Below, piece after piece: positions 8,517 through 17,013 of a stretch of 64,000 nucleotides of DNA; position 1 is the first letter of the stretch; each line of letters begins with the position of its first letter. The DNA comes from Bacillota bacterium (GTDB lineage Bacteria > Bacillota > Clostridia > Christensenellales > SZUA-584). Below the pieces are notes generated by a model. That model did no database searches and was not told the origin of the DNA. It saw only the letters and a program-made list of their open reading frames with translations. A program made the position numbers and the translations under genes. The stretch spans positions 372,001-436,000 of the forward strand of contig JAEWTL010000013.1 in assembly GCA_023459495.1 (NCBI GenBank). Reading direction: 5' to 3'.

Positions 8517-10040
8517 ATGAAGTACTATATCGGGCTCGATAACGGCGGCACGACGACAAAAGCCGCGTTGTATACAGTAACCGGCGAGGAAGTCGGCGTT
8601 GCCTCAGCCAATACGGAAACAGAATCGCTGCACAGCGATTACGCAGAGCGGGATATGGAAGCGATGTGGGAAGCAAATTGCCGCGTCATCCGCTCCCTGC
8701 TGGAGAAAACAGGCGTCTCCAACGAGAATATCCGCAGCCTCGCGGTTTGCGGCCATGGCAAAGGGCTTTATCTTTGGGGCAAGGACAATAAGCCGGCCCG
8801 CAAAGGAATCGGTTCAACGGACAACCGCGCATGGGAATATCCGCTTAAATGGGAGAAAGACGGCACGGCAGAAAAGGTCTTCTCATTAAGCTGTCAGCAT
8901 ATCATGTCCTGTCAGCCGGTATCCCTCCTCGCGTGGCTCAAGGATCACGAACCACAAACACTCAAAAACGTACAATGGATATTCTCCTGCAAGGACTACA
9001 TTCGGTTTCGCCTCACCGGGGATGCTTACGGCGAGTATTCCGATTATTCCGGAAGTAACCTGATGAATCTGCACACGCGCAGCTACGACCGCAACCTGAT
9101 GGCGCTTTTCGGACTGGAAGAGCTGACCGACGCGCTGCCGCCGCTGAGAAGCGCCGCTGATGTTTGCGGCACGATCAGCGAAGAATCCGCTGTCAAGACT
9201 GGTTTAAAAGCGGGCACGCCCGTTGCCGGCGGCCTGTTTGATATCGACGCCTGCGCGCTTGCCGTGGGCATCACGGACGACACCAACATATGCATGATTG
9301 CAGGCACCTGGAGCATCAACGAATATATCCGGAAGACCCCCGTTACCGACGGTACTGCGTTTATGAATTCGCTGTTCGCGATGAAGGAATATTACCTGAT
9401 TGAAGAGTGCAGTCCGACATCGGCGGGCAATCAGGAGTGGTTTTTAAAGACGCTTTGCCCGGAGCTGCTGTCGAAGGCGGCTGAGCGTGGCGAAAATGCT
9501 TACGACGAAATCAACCGGCAGATTTCAGAAATCCCCGCAGACGAATTTTGCCCCGTCTTCTTGCCCTTCATCCTTGGCACGAACGTGCATCCCAACGCGA
9601 AAGGCTGCTTTATCGGGATTGGCGCCAACCATACGCGCGCCCATATTCTGCGCGCCGTGTACGAAGGCGTATGCTTCTCTCACAAATATCATCTGGACAA
9701 GCTGCTGAAAACCCGGGAGGACATACCCAAAGGTATCCGATTATCGGGTGGCGTAGCCAAATCCGCGGTCTGGACGCAGATGTTCGCGGACGTGATGGGT
9801 CTGCCTGTAGAAACGGTTTCCGCTAAGGAGGCCGGGGCGCTAGGCTCCGCTATATGCGCTGCGGTCGCTTCGGGTGATCATCCGTCCATCGAAAGCGCAA
9901 TTCAGGCGATGACGCACGTCTCGGCAAAGGTTCTGCCGAACCCCGGGAATGCAGAAGCTTATCGAAAAAAGTATGCGGTTTATTTAAAAGCAATCGAAAG
10001 TCTGGACGGCATCTGGAACGACATACAGCAGCTGCAGTAG
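8517..10040 (+). CDS. FGGY carbohydrate kinase, L-xylulose kinase (LyxK)-like
   Basis: This 507-residue sugar kinase resembles E. coli LyxK (L-xylulose/3-keto-L-gulonate kinase) more than rhamnulokinase. Shared blocks are YIGLDNGGTTTKAALY (phosphate 1 loop), YAERDMEAMW, GHGKGLYLWGKDNKP, QPVSLLAWLKDHEP, GLKAGTPVAGGLFDIDACAL, ECSPTSAGNQEWF and IRLSGGVAKSAVWTQMFADV. It is expected to make L-xylulose 5-phosphate, the substrate of the UlaE-type epimerase two genes downstream. It starts 32 bp after the regulator, with GGGGGAG upstream. A related L-ketose substrate such as 3-keto-L-gulonate cannot be excluded, but no UlaD-type decarboxylase is present to use that product. Confidence 0.85.
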   Translation: MKYYIGLDNGGTTTKAALYTVTGEEVGVASANTETESLHSDYAERDMEAMWEANCRVIRSLLEKTGVSNENIRSLAVCGHGKGLYLWGKDNKPARKGIGSTDNRAWEYPLKWEKDGTAEKVFSLSCQHIMSCQPVSLLAWLKDHEPQTLKNVQWIFSCKDYIRFRLTGDAYGEYSDYSGSNLMNLHTRSYDRNLMALFGLEELTDALPPLRSAADVCGTISEESAVKTGLKAGTPVAGGLFDIDACALAVGITDDTNICMIAGTWSINEYIRKTPVTDGTAFMNSLFAMKEYYLIEECSPTSAGNQEWFLKTLCPELLSKAAERGENAYDEINRQISEIPADEFCPVFLPFILGTNVHPNAKGCFIGIGANHTRAHILRAVYEGVCFSHKYHLDKLLKTREDIPKGIRLSGGVAKSAVWTQMFADVMGLPVETVSAKEAGALGSAICAAVASGDHPSIESAIQAMTHVSAKVLPNPGNAEAYRKKYAVYLKAIESLDGIWNDIQQLQ

Positions 10041-10145
10041 CTGGGAATTAGCGTGCTATCAGCAAAATATACCCGCGCTCAACCAGGGATAGTATAGATG
10101 CCGAGGCGTATTTTATTTTTGCCCTGAAACAAATAAGGAGGTTTT

Positions 10146-10781
10146 ATGAAAATTGCGCTGATCAATGAAAACAGCCAGGCCTCAAAAAACAGCTTGATCG
10201 AAGCAGTACTGCGCAGCGCCGTAGAGCCTATGGGGCATTCCGTTTTTAATTACGGCATGTATTCTGACGACTCGCGCCCGCTCGGGTACGTACACGTCGG
10301 GATTCTGGCGGCGGTCCTCCTCAATTCCGGCGCTGTGGATTACGTCATCACCGGCTGCGGCACAGGACAGGGGGTACTCGTCGCATGCAACGCGTTTCCG
10401 GGCGTCCAATGCGGCTTCGTAAAGGACCCTGTGGATGGGTTCCTGTTTTCGCAGATCAATAACGGCAATGCGGTTTCGCTGCCGTACGCGAAGGATTTCG
10501 GCTGGGCGGCTGATCTCAATCTCAAAAGTACGTTCATCAGCCTTTTTGATCACGAGCCGGGTGCGGGTTATCCGCCCGAAAATGCCGAATCGGAAAAGGC
10601 GTTTAAATGCATTATGGACAGCATGAAAACTGTCACCCACCACGACCTTATAACCATTCTGGACGGACTGGACCGCGAGCTCGTGCTGACTGCTCTTGGA
10701 ACCGAGCACTTCCGCGAAATGTTCTTCGAAAACTGCCGCGACTCCGCAATCCGCAGCAAGGTTGAGGAATTGCTCGCTTAG
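10146..10781 (+). CDS. RpiB/LacA/LacB-family sugar-phosphate isomerase
   Basis: A 211-residue member of the RpiB/LacAB superfamily. The active-site loop TGCGTGQG (residues about 70-77) keeps the cysteine base of RpiB (usually CGTGIG). It is longer than RpiB (about 150) because of a C-terminal helical extension. A strong AATAAGGAGG site lies upstream, and the gene stands between the kinase and the 3-epimerase. In the E. coli lyxK-sgbH-sgbU-sgbE operon this slot is held by a decarboxylase; here an isomerase occupies it. Possible roles are a pentose 5-phosphate aldose-ketose isomerisation or an accessory sugar route. Confidence 0.82.
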   Translation: MKIALINENSQASKNSLIEAVLRSAVEPMGHSVFNYGMYSDDSRPLGYVHVGILAAVLLNSGAVDYVITGCGTGQGVLVACNAFPGVQCGFVKDPVDGFLFSQINNGNAVSLPYAKDFGWAADLNLKSTFISLFDHEPGAGYPPENAESEKAFKCIMDSMKTVTHHDLITILDGLDRELVLTALGTEHFREMFFENCRDSAIRSKVEELLA

Positions 10782-10813
10782 TATGGTTATTAACAGCTAA
10801 ATCGGAGGAGAGA

Positions 10814-11674
10814 ATGGCGAATTATCAGGTTGGCTTATATGAGAAAGCCATACCGGCAGACCTGTCTTGGAAGGAGCGCATGGAAGCAGCCGGGGCCGCC
10901 GGTTTTAACAGCATTGAATTATCCATAGACGAAACGGAAGCGCGGCTCGCCCGACTGGACTGGTCTAAACGCGAAAAAAAAGAGCTGTTGAGCGCTATGC
11001 TGGATACAGGCATCCCCTTCAGCGGCATCTGCTTGAGCGCACACAGGAAGTACTCTCTTGGAAACAACGACCCTGCGCTGTGGTCACGCGGCCTTGCCAT
11101 TATGGAAAAAGCGCTTGCTCTTGCCTGCGATCTGGGAATCCGCTATATCCAGCTTGCAGGCTATGACGTATATTATGAACCGTCTTCTGCGGATACGGCC
11201 ACGCGTTTTAAAGACAATCTGGCGAAGTGTGTGGAGATGGCCGCCAGGTATGGTGTTTTGCTGGGGTTCGAGACAATGGAAACCCCGTTTATGGATACCG
11301 TGCAAAAAGCAATGGCTTATGTCGATGCGATTGGGTCGCCATATCTGGGTCTCTACCCGGACCTTGGAAACCTGACTAATGCTTCGTTGCTGTATGGCCA
11401 TTCGGTTCCGGATGACCTGAAAACCGGAGCCGGGCATTATATCGCAATCCACATGAAAGAAACCCGGCCGGGTGTGTACCGCGATGTGCCTTTCAAAACG
11501 GGCCACGTGGACTTTGGCACCATACTCCCGGCCTGCTGGCAGCTAGGCGCTCGCCGGTATGTAACGGAACTATGGTATCAGGGAAGCGACGCGTGGCGGG
11601 ACGATATCCGGGACGCCGCAGCGCTGGCTCACGGAATTTTGCAACCGCTTGATAAGGAGTCTGAAAATGCTTGA
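10814..11674 (+). CDS. L-ribulose-5-phosphate 3-epimerase (UlaE/SgbU type)
   Basis: A 286-residue TIM-barrel epimerase that interconverts L-xylulose 5-phosphate and L-ribulose 5-phosphate. UlaE-like features are NYQVGLYEKAIPADLSWKER at the N-terminus, GICLSAHRKYSLG, RYIQLAGYDVYYE, GFETMETPFMDTV (metal Glu), YLGLYPDLGNLTNA (metal Asp), HYIAIHMKETRPGVY (His) and a C-terminal YVTELWYQG with the last Glu. It is preceded by TCGGAGGAG, and its last codons overlap the start of the 4-epimerase by 8 bp, indicating translational coupling. Confidence 0.92.
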   Translation: MANYQVGLYEKAIPADLSWKERMEAAGAAGFNSIELSIDETEARLARLDWSKREKKELLSAMLDTGIPFSGICLSAHRKYSLGNNDPALWSRGLAIMEKALALACDLGIRYIQLAGYDVYYEPSSADTATRFKDNLAKCVEMAARYGVLLGFETMETPFMDTVQKAMAYVDAIGSPYLGLYPDLGNLTNASLLYGHSVPDDLKTGAGHYIAIHMKETRPGVYRDVPFKTGHVDFGTILPACWQLGARRYVTELWYQGSDAWRDDIRDAAALAHGILQPLDKESENA

Positions 11675-12356
11675 GAAATTAAAAGAGATCGTATACCAGG
11701 CCAACATGGAACTGCCCCGGCGTGGATTGATCACGTACACTTGGGGCAACGTCAGCGGTATCGACCGCACCAGCGGCCTGATCGTAATCAAGCCTTCCGG
11801 CGTCTCGTACGACCGGCTAACGGCGGAAGACATGGTCATCGTCGATCTTTCCGGCAATGTAATAGAAGGGCAACTGCGTCCATCCTCCGATACGCCGACG
11901 CATATCGAGCTGTACCGGGCGTTCCCGGCACTGGGCGGCATCGTTCATACCCATTCGACCTATGCCACCGCATGGGCGCAGGCCGGTAAAAGCATCCCCT
12001 GCTTCGGTACTACGCATGCGGATTATTTCTATGGCGACATCCCCTGCACGCGCGCATTGACGGAAAGCGAAATCGAGGCCGAGTACGAGAAAAATACGGG
12101 TATTGTAATCGAGGAGACTTTCAAGGGTCTGGACCCCGTCGCAATGCCGGGCGTTTTGTGCAAGAATCACGGGCCGTTCACATGGGGCAAAGATGCGGAT
12201 GAAGCCGTTCACAACGCGGTTGTGCTGGAAGAGGTCGCCCGCATGGCGATGTTTACTTGCCAGATCAACGATCAGGCCACACCTGCGCCGCAGGTATTGC
12301 AGAACAAGCATTACCAGCGTAAGCACGGCAAAAATGCATATTACGGACAAAAGTAG
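11667..12356 (+). CDS. L-ribulose-5-phosphate 4-epimerase (AraD/UlaF type)
   Basis: A class II aldolase-fold epimerase of 229 residues producing D-xylulose 5-phosphate for the pentose phosphate pathway. Landmarks are the phosphate-binding YTWGNVSGIDR and VIKPSGVSYD, the metal-binding HTHSTYATAWAQAG, DYFYGDIPCTRAL, and the second histidine region LCKNHGPFTWGKD. I chose the ATG at 11667 with AAGGAG 7 nt upstream instead of the ATG at 11649. It overlaps the UlaE gene by 8 bp and closes the operon. Confidence 0.93.
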   Translation: MLEKLKEIVYQANMELPRRGLITYTWGNVSGIDRTSGLIVIKPSGVSYDRLTAEDMVIVDLSGNVIEGQLRPSSDTPTHIELYRAFPALGGIVHTHSTYATAWAQAGKSIPCFGTTHADYFYGDIPCTRALTESEIEAEYEKNTGIVIEETFKGLDPVAMPGVLCKNHGPFTWGKDADEAVHNAVVLEEVARMAMFTCQINDQATPAPQVLQNKHYQRKHGKNAYYGQK

Positions 12357-12386
12357 ATAAGCTTTCGGGTTATGGTTTGCTGATTG

Positions 12387-12437
12387 GCTGCTCACAGGTG
12401 TTCATCAGGGGATGATGCCTGCGGGCAGCTTTTATTA
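12387..12437 (+). terminator. putative terminator of the kinase-epimerase operon
   Basis: An imperfect stem pairs GCTGC..CAGG (12387-12398) with CCTG..GCAGC (12418-12429) and is followed by TTTTATTATT. It lies 31 bp after the 4-epimerase stop. Confidence 0.55.
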
Positions 12438-12542
12438 TTGCTTCACTGGTATCAGCCGCATTTTGCTAAAGAGTTGCGCTGATAAGCCCACTGTTCTCCC
12501 AATCGCTTCTCGCGCATGTAGCCCAGAGGCGTTACAACCATT

Positions 12543-12869
12543 TCAAACGGTTTCAATACTGCCCTGTTCATCGCTTCTCCCAACGGCTCTTACAGACTTG
12601 TCAACAATAATAAGCGCCAACAGCGCAAACACGATTACGATTTGAAAAAACACCAGATTATGGACTCCTGCAGTTTGTGCACCGTCTTTCAGAAAGATAC
12701 CATTTGCGGCGGATGCAAGTATTGCGCTCAGATATTGAAAGGTTCTCATCAGTCCGGTCGAAGAGGCCAATTGCTCCGGCATAGCCTGATGGTAGAGTGC
12801 GTTTTGATTAGCGAGATTGTTGAGGCCCTGCGGAATGCCGAAAACAGCCGTTATAACCAATAAGAAATG
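12543..12869 (-). pseudogene. C-terminal remnant of an MFS transporter
   Basis: About 108 residues of readable protein resemble the last two or three membrane helices of an MFS drug-exporter-like permease: FLLVITAVFGIPQGLNNLAN, then SSTGLMRTFQYLSAILASAA, and the helix VFFQIVIVFALLALIIVDKS. The first ten helices are missing and there is no proper start; upstream sequence instead encodes the zinc-ribbon ORF. The fragment lies at the edge of the integrase scar, so I read it as a gene broken by element insertion or excision. Confidence 0.6.
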
Positions 12870-13051
12870 ACAGAAGCGGTATCGTGCAATACACTTCCTA
12901 TATACATATCCCAATATCTGTCGTCGTCGGGAACCATATCTACTTCAGCACCGCATTTTGGGCATTGACCATAATAATTAATGTTTCTTGCTATATTATC
13001 ACCTTGCACATTTATTCTGCCATTACAATAGATACATTCGATAATATCCAT
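12851..13051 (-). CDS. small zinc-ribbon-like protein
   Basis: A 66-residue ORF with CIYC near the N-terminus and CPKC about 20 residues later, a typical four-cysteine zinc ribbon, followed by an acidic VDMVPDDDRYWDMY segment. The ribosome site is weak (TAGGT 5 nt upstream). It overlaps the 3' part of the decayed MFS frame and lies beside the integrase remnant, and its base composition is AT-rich. It may be a cargo gene of the lost element, or a fragment. No function is assigned. Confidence 0.45.
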   Translation of the reverse strand: MDIIECIYCNGRINVQGDNIARNINYYGQCPKCGAEVDMVPDDDRYWDMYIGSVLHDTASVISYWL

Positions 13052-13058
13052 ATTATAC

Positions 13059-13647
13059 CTATTTCATCGCCGCTTCCAGCCGATTGCCCTCCACCAGCCG
13101 GAAAAGAGTTTTAAGCTGCTCTGGCGTGTAGACGTTAGCTTCATGCTCGATTTTTTTCGGGCGGTCAACACCTTCCATCGGATTCTTCAATATGTATTCC
13201 TGCCGAACGGCTGCTTTCAGCGCCGAATTGAGCAAATCATGATGCTTAAGCACAGTGTTTGGAGACAGGTTATTCTCTTCCATCAGCGTCATGTAATACT
13301 TCTGGATATGCATGGGCTTAAGCCTTTGCAGCTTTAATTTCCCCAAGAGTGGAACGATGTATCGGTCGATCATGTTGATATATCCATAGGCACTGGTTTC
13401 CGCAGCCCGAGGCATATACATGTTTTTTCATCCAGTAAGACAACCACTCGGCCAAAGTCATCTCTCGAGGCTTACCGACCGTACCGTCCTCCATTGCCAC
13501 ATCATGACGAGCCAGCATCAGCTCGGCTTCTTTCCGGCTGGCGAATGTTTTGTGCTTGCGGACACGCCGTCCGTTTTCATCAAAACCGTATTCAAAACAC
13601 ACTCGGAATTTTCCGTTTTCCAGTTGCATCACAGAGCCATGAGCCAT
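13059..13647 (-). pseudogene. tyrosine recombinase (Tn916/phage-type integrase), frameshifted and truncated
   Basis: The first frame (from 13647) encodes an arm-binding AP2-like domain, ENGKFRVCFEYGFDENGRRV, with RKHKTFASRKEAELMLARHD and the start of the core-binding domain (TLAEWLSYWMKKHVY). A single-base frameshift near 13400-13420 moves the rest to another frame: YINMIDRYIVPLLGKLKLQ, then LSPNTVLKHHDLLNSALKAA and YTPEQLKTLF, which ends with a stop at 13059. The whole catalytic domain (R-HxxR-Y) is missing. It lies 188 bp from the 3' end of ssrA and points away from it, as expected for an element integrated in tmRNA. Confidence 0.85.
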
Positions 13648-13680
13648 TGAAAAATCACCTCGTTTTTCGGACAGAAGTTT

Positions 13681-13750
13681 GTCTACTTTTACCTCTATGT
13701 CTACTTTTATATTGCGGCTTTTTCAAATTGTCTACTTTTGTGTCTACTGA
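13681..13750 (-). repeat. integrase arm-type direct repeats (AAAAGTAGAC)
   Basis: On the minus strand AAAAGTAGAC occurs at 13681-13690, 13699-13708 and 13730-13739, and a shorter copy TCAGTAGAC at 13742-13750. All are in the same orientation, between the integrase start and the ssrA 3' end. The spacing is irregular (18, 31 and 12 bp). Short repeats of this kind next to an integrase gene are typical arm-type binding sites of the recombinase N-terminal domain. Confidence 0.65.
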
Positions 13751-13795
13751 AATTTAAACGGATTTAAAATATCTATATATGGTGCCTTCTAACGC

Positions 13796-13825
13796 AGAAA
13801 AACCACCACATATGGCGGTTTTTCG
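13796..13825 (-). terminator. rho-independent terminator of ssrA
   Basis: AACCACCA (13801-13808) pairs with TGGCGGTT (13813-13820), with one G-U pair and a 4-nt loop. On the minus strand the stem is followed by TTTTT. It begins 10 bp past the tmRNA CCA end. Confidence 0.8.
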
Positions 13826-13834
13826 TTCATTTTT

Positions 13835-14200
13835 TGGTGGAGGCGAGGGGAGTCGAACCCCTGTCCGAAAGTCCCAGTTCTTGATCTTCTCCGGGTGCAG
13901 AACGTGTATTTAAACCATTTCCCTCCACACACCCCCGCGCTCAGGGTCGTGCTTGCGGTAGCTTCATAATCCCTTCCTCCGCTCAAAGCTTTGCGGAGGC
14001 GGTGCCCCTAGTTAATGATGCCCTGGCCCCGGCGGTTAGGGTGCCACCGGCAGGACATTACACTGCCTTAAGCAGCAGCGTAAGCTAGTTGAGAATCGTC
14101 TGCAACTAAATTTAGGTCCGGCTTTTTAACGCAGCATTCCGGGACTGCGACCCGCTTATCAAGCTCCGGCAAACCCCCGTCGAAAGCCATGTACGCCCCC
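13835..14200 (-). ncRNA. ssrA: transfer-messenger RNA (tmRNA)
   Basis: A 366-nt one-piece tmRNA. The 5' end GGGGGCG (14200 downwards) pairs with CGCCTCC near the 3' end, and the gene encodes its own CCA (13835-13837). The T arm GGTTCGACTCC and the 5' GGCTTTCGACGGGGG block are typical. The tag frame starts at GCA 14101-14103 and reads ADDSQLAYAAA followed by TAA at 14068-14070, an Ala-rich degradation tag. Its partner smpB lies 115 bp upstream in the same direction. The 3' end is the apparent insertion point of the decayed integrative element at 12.5-13.75 kb. Confidence 0.97.
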
Positions 14201-14213
14201 ATGTTATACCCCA

Positions 14214-14274
14214 GCGAGCTTAGCTCGCCGGGGGCCCCATGTATCACCTCAATAAAAGCTTCGTTTTATTGAGG
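14214..14274 (-). other. two hairpins between smpB and ssrA
   Basis: A perfect 11-bp stem CCTCAATAAAA/TTTTATTGAGG with 6-nt loop (14247-14274) and a second stem GCGAGC/GCTCGC (14214-14228) occupy the 115-bp spacer. Neither has a U-run on the minus strand. They may separate smpB mRNA from tmRNA by processing, or act as a weak terminator. Confidence 0.55.
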
Positions 14275-14315
14275 CCCCGGTTGTTTACCCGTCCAGCCTT
14301 GGACGTTATTGATTG

Positions 14316-14774
14316 TTACCGCGCCATCTTCATGGCGATTTCCTTGCTCCGCTGCGCATCACGCTCTGCGATGCTTTGACGCTTGTCGTACAGCTTCTTG
14401 CCTCGCGCCACGCCGAGCTCCATCTTGACCTTACCCTTCTTCAAGTATACTGCAAGCGGCACCAGCGTCAAGCCTTTCTGTGTGACCAAACTGTAAAGCT
14501 TGGCGATCTCCCGCTTGTGCAGCAGAAGCTTACGTTTACGGTTCGGGTCTTCGTTGAAGACGCTCCCTTTTTCGTACGGCGTGACATGCATACCGTTCAC
14601 AAACGCCTCACCCGCTTCAATACGCACAAACGCATCCTTGATGTTGGCCTGGCCGCCGCGGATGGATTTGACCTCGCTGCCCACGAGCACAAGGCCGGCT
14701 TCCACGGTCTCATCGATGAAGAAATCGTGGTATGCCTTCTTATTCTTGATTAAGATTTTAATGCCTTCGCCCAC
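14316..14774 (-). CDS. smpB: SsrA-binding protein SmpB
   Basis: A 152-residue RNA-binding protein that brings tmRNA to stalled ribosomes. Diagnostic blocks are IKNKKAYHDFFIDET, GLVLVGSEVKSIRGGQANI, DAFVRIEAGEAFVNGMHVTPY, NRKRKLLLHKREI and the basic C-terminal tail GKKLYDKRQSIAERDAQRSK. It lies 6 bp after rnr and upstream of ssrA, the conserved trans-translation order. Confidence 0.98.
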   Translation of the reverse strand: MGEGIKILIKNKKAYHDFFIDETVEAGLVLVGSEVKSIRGGQANIKDAFVRIEAGEAFVNGMHVTPYEKGSVFNEDPNRKRKLLLHKREIAKLYSLVTQKGLTLVPLAVYLKKGKVKMELGVARGKKLYDKRQSIAERDAQRSKEIAMKMAR

Positions 14775-14780
14775 TTAATC

Positions 14781-16847
14781 TCACCTCGCCGGTGCGAATT
14801 CAATCCTTGGCGGATACACGTCGACGCGCTCCACGCGGATGCGCATCTCGTCCCCGAGGCTGATCTTTCTGCGCGTGCGTTCGCCGATCACGCAGTACTG
14901 CTGTTCCATCCACACATAGTAGTCGTCCTGCAGGGATGATAATGGTATCACACCCTCCACAGTATTGTCAAGCTGCACGAAAATGACATTCCGCGACACG
15001 CCGCTGACCACGCCGTCGTAGATCTCACCCTCTCTGCCCTGCATGTATTCGGCCTTTTTGACGTCATCCACCATGCGTTCGGCTTCCATCGCGGCGCGTT
15101 CCCGCGTGCTGGACTGCCTTGACGCATGCTCCACGATGGCCTCCAAAGCCAGCACATGCTTTTCCGTCATTTTCCCCGCGAGATCGTCCTTGATGATGCG
15201 GTGCACCATCAAGTCCGGATATCGGCGGATCGGCGACGTGAAGTGGCAGTAATATCGGAAGCTCAGGCCAAAGTGGCCCTTGCACTCCGGGCTGTACTCC
15301 GCCTTCTTCATGGAACGCAGCAGCACCTCGCTGATGATATTCTCATGCGGCGTGCCCCTCACTTCGTTCAAAATCGTCTGCAGCTTCTTGGGATGCACAT
15401 CCTCCAAGGGCCCACGCAGTTTGCCGAAGTTGGAATAGAATGCCGCAAACGCGCTCATCTTCTCGTTATCCGGCGCTTCGTGCACGCGGTAGACGAACGG
15501 CAGCTCCCGCAGGAAATACGTCTCAGCCACAGTCTTGTTGGCGGTCAGCATGAACTCTTCGATCAGCCGCTCTGCGTCGCCGCGCTGGCGCGGTTTGACT
15601 CCGGTCACGCGCCCATCCGCGCCGTATGTAAACGCAGCTTCCTCCAGTTCAAAGTCGATGCTGCCTTTCTCCTCGCGGCGGTTGCGCAGCACCTCGGCCA
15701 GCTCCTTCATCAGCATCAGGTCATCGCAGATGTCCGCATACCGTTTTGTCAGCGCAGCATCGCCTTCAAAGATCGCGTTGACATCGCTGTACGTCATACG
15801 GTGCTTGGAACAGATGACGCTTTGCGCGATGTGTGAGTCTGTCACGCGGCCATGCGCATCAATCTTCATCACGCACGACAGCGTCAGCTTATCCTGCCCT
15901 TCGTTCAGCGAACACACGCCGTTGGACAGCGCATGCGGCAACATCGGGATCACGGTATCCGCGAGATACACGCTCGTACCGCGATGCAGTGCCTCTTTAT
16001 CCAACTTGCTGCCTGCCTTCACGTAGTCCGCCACGTCCGCGATGTGTACGCCGAGTTCCCACGTATCGCCTGTTTTTTTCACTGATACGGCGTCATCCAG
16101 ATCCTTGGCATCCGCTCCGTCAATGGTGATGATCGTCTGGCCCCGGTAGTCCTCGCGCTTTTTCAGGCTCAGCTTGCGCGCGGCTACCTCCCGCGCCTCC
16201 TGCTCCACTTCTGCCGGGAACGCTTCGGGAAGCTCCAGCCGCTTGATGATGCTTGCCATCTCGACGCGCGCCGCGCCTGCCGCGCCCAACACCTCGGTGA
16301 TGTGGCCTTCCGCGCTGTTCTTGCCCTTGGCACGCTTCTTTAACTCCACGACCACCTTCTGTCCATCGCGTGCGGCTCCGCGCGCCTTGCCCGGTATGTA
16401 GATATCCTCAATGCGCTCGTCATCGGGCAATACGAACTTGCCGGACAGTACGCCAACGATCACGCGGTGCTTCTCCTCAATGATCTGCGTTACTTCGCCC
16501 TCGCGCCTGCGGTCGGTTTCCGCTGCAGCCAGCTGCCGCACCACCACGAGGTCGCCATCCATTGCGCCGTTCTTTTTATCGGCCGCGATAAACAGGTCGC
16601 CCGCCTCGTCATACAGGAACGCGAAGCCCTGCCGCTTGACTTCCAAACGCCCCGCATAGTAGCCGAAGCTCCCGGGCAGGAACAGCTTTCCCTTGGCGCT
16701 ACGCAGCACCTTGCCTTCCGCGATGAGTTCCTGCACCGCTTCGCGCAGGTCTCCGTTCTTTTCGTTCATGTCGCGCGTCAACGTATCAAAGTCGGCCATA
16801 CTGCGGCTTTCCTTCAGCGCCTCCACGATTTTTTCCTTGATTTCCAT
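14781..16847 (-). CDS. rnr: ribonuclease R
   Basis: A 3'-5' exoribonuclease of 688 residues in the RNase II/R family. The order is an N-terminal winged-helix region (MADFDTLTRDMNEKNGDLRE), cold-shock domains (VIVGVLSGKFVLPDDERIED), the catalytic RNB domain with TIDGADAKDLDDAVSVKK (metal-binding aspartates), HIADVADYV, RGTSVYLADTVIPMLP and YYCHFTSPIRRYPDLMVHR, and a C-terminal S1 domain (GVVSGVSRNVIFVQLDNTVEG). RNase R degrades structured RNAs and works with tmRNA-SmpB on nonstop mRNAs, matching the adjacent genes. Confidence 0.97.
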   Translation of the reverse strand: MEIKEKIVEALKESRSMADFDTLTRDMNEKNGDLREAVQELIAEGKVLRSAKGKLFLPGSFGYYAGRLEVKRQGFAFLYDEAGDLFIAADKKNGAMDGDLVVVRQLAAAETDRRREGEVTQIIEEKHRVIVGVLSGKFVLPDDERIEDIYIPGKARGAARDGQKVVVELKKRAKGKNSAEGHITEVLGAAGAARVEMASIIKRLELPEAFPAEVEQEAREVAARKLSLKKREDYRGQTIITIDGADAKDLDDAVSVKKTGDTWELGVHIADVADYVKAGSKLDKEALHRGTSVYLADTVIPMLPHALSNGVCSLNEGQDKLTLSCVMKIDAHGRVTDSHIAQSVICSKHRMTYSDVNAIFEGDAALTKRYADICDDLMLMKELAEVLRNRREEKGSIDFELEEAAFTYGADGRVTGVKPRQRGDAERLIEEFMLTANKTVAETYFLRELPFVYRVHEAPDNEKMSAFAAFYSNFGKLRGPLEDVHPKKLQTILNEVRGTPHENIISEVLLRSMKKAEYSPECKGHFGLSFRYYCHFTSPIRRYPDLMVHRIIKDDLAGKMTEKHVLALEAIVEHASRQSSTRERAAMEAERMVDDVKKAEYMQGREGEIYDGVVSGVSRNVIFVQLDNTVEGVIPLSSLQDDYYVWMEQQYCVIGERTRRKISLGDEMRIRVERVDVYPPRIEFAPAR

Positions 16848-16965
16848 TTATACTCCTTATCTCAATACGAGTACTTATACTTTATTATACCCGCGATTAA
16901 ACACCACAAAAACTTTGTTTTTCGGAACCGCGTTTATTACCCTGAAGCTTTGGCTTTTTGGGTAT

Positions 16966-17000
16966 TAAAAAACGCCTCCCCTGCAATTCGGGAAGGCGTA
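16966..17000 (-). terminator. terminator after secG
   Basis: ACGCCTCCC (16972-16980) pairs with GGGAAGGCGT (16990-16999) around a short loop, and an A-run on the plus strand gives a T-run on the minus transcript. It lies 14 bp after the secG stop and upstream of rnr, so rnr probably has its own promoter or relies on read-through. Confidence 0.75.
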
Positions 17001-17013
17001 ATTCGCTTTGCAA

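Noticed and set aside
8517..10040. Rhamnulokinase (RhaB) identity for the FGGY kinase
   Set aside because: The blocks AERDM, GHGKGLYLW and SPTSAGNQEWF match LyxK-type kinases, and no rhamnulose-1-phosphate aldolase is present.
13681..13750. Short repeats considered as a CRISPR array
   Set aside because: Repeat units are only about 10 bp with irregular 2-21 nt gaps and no cas genes; arm-type integrase sites explain them better.
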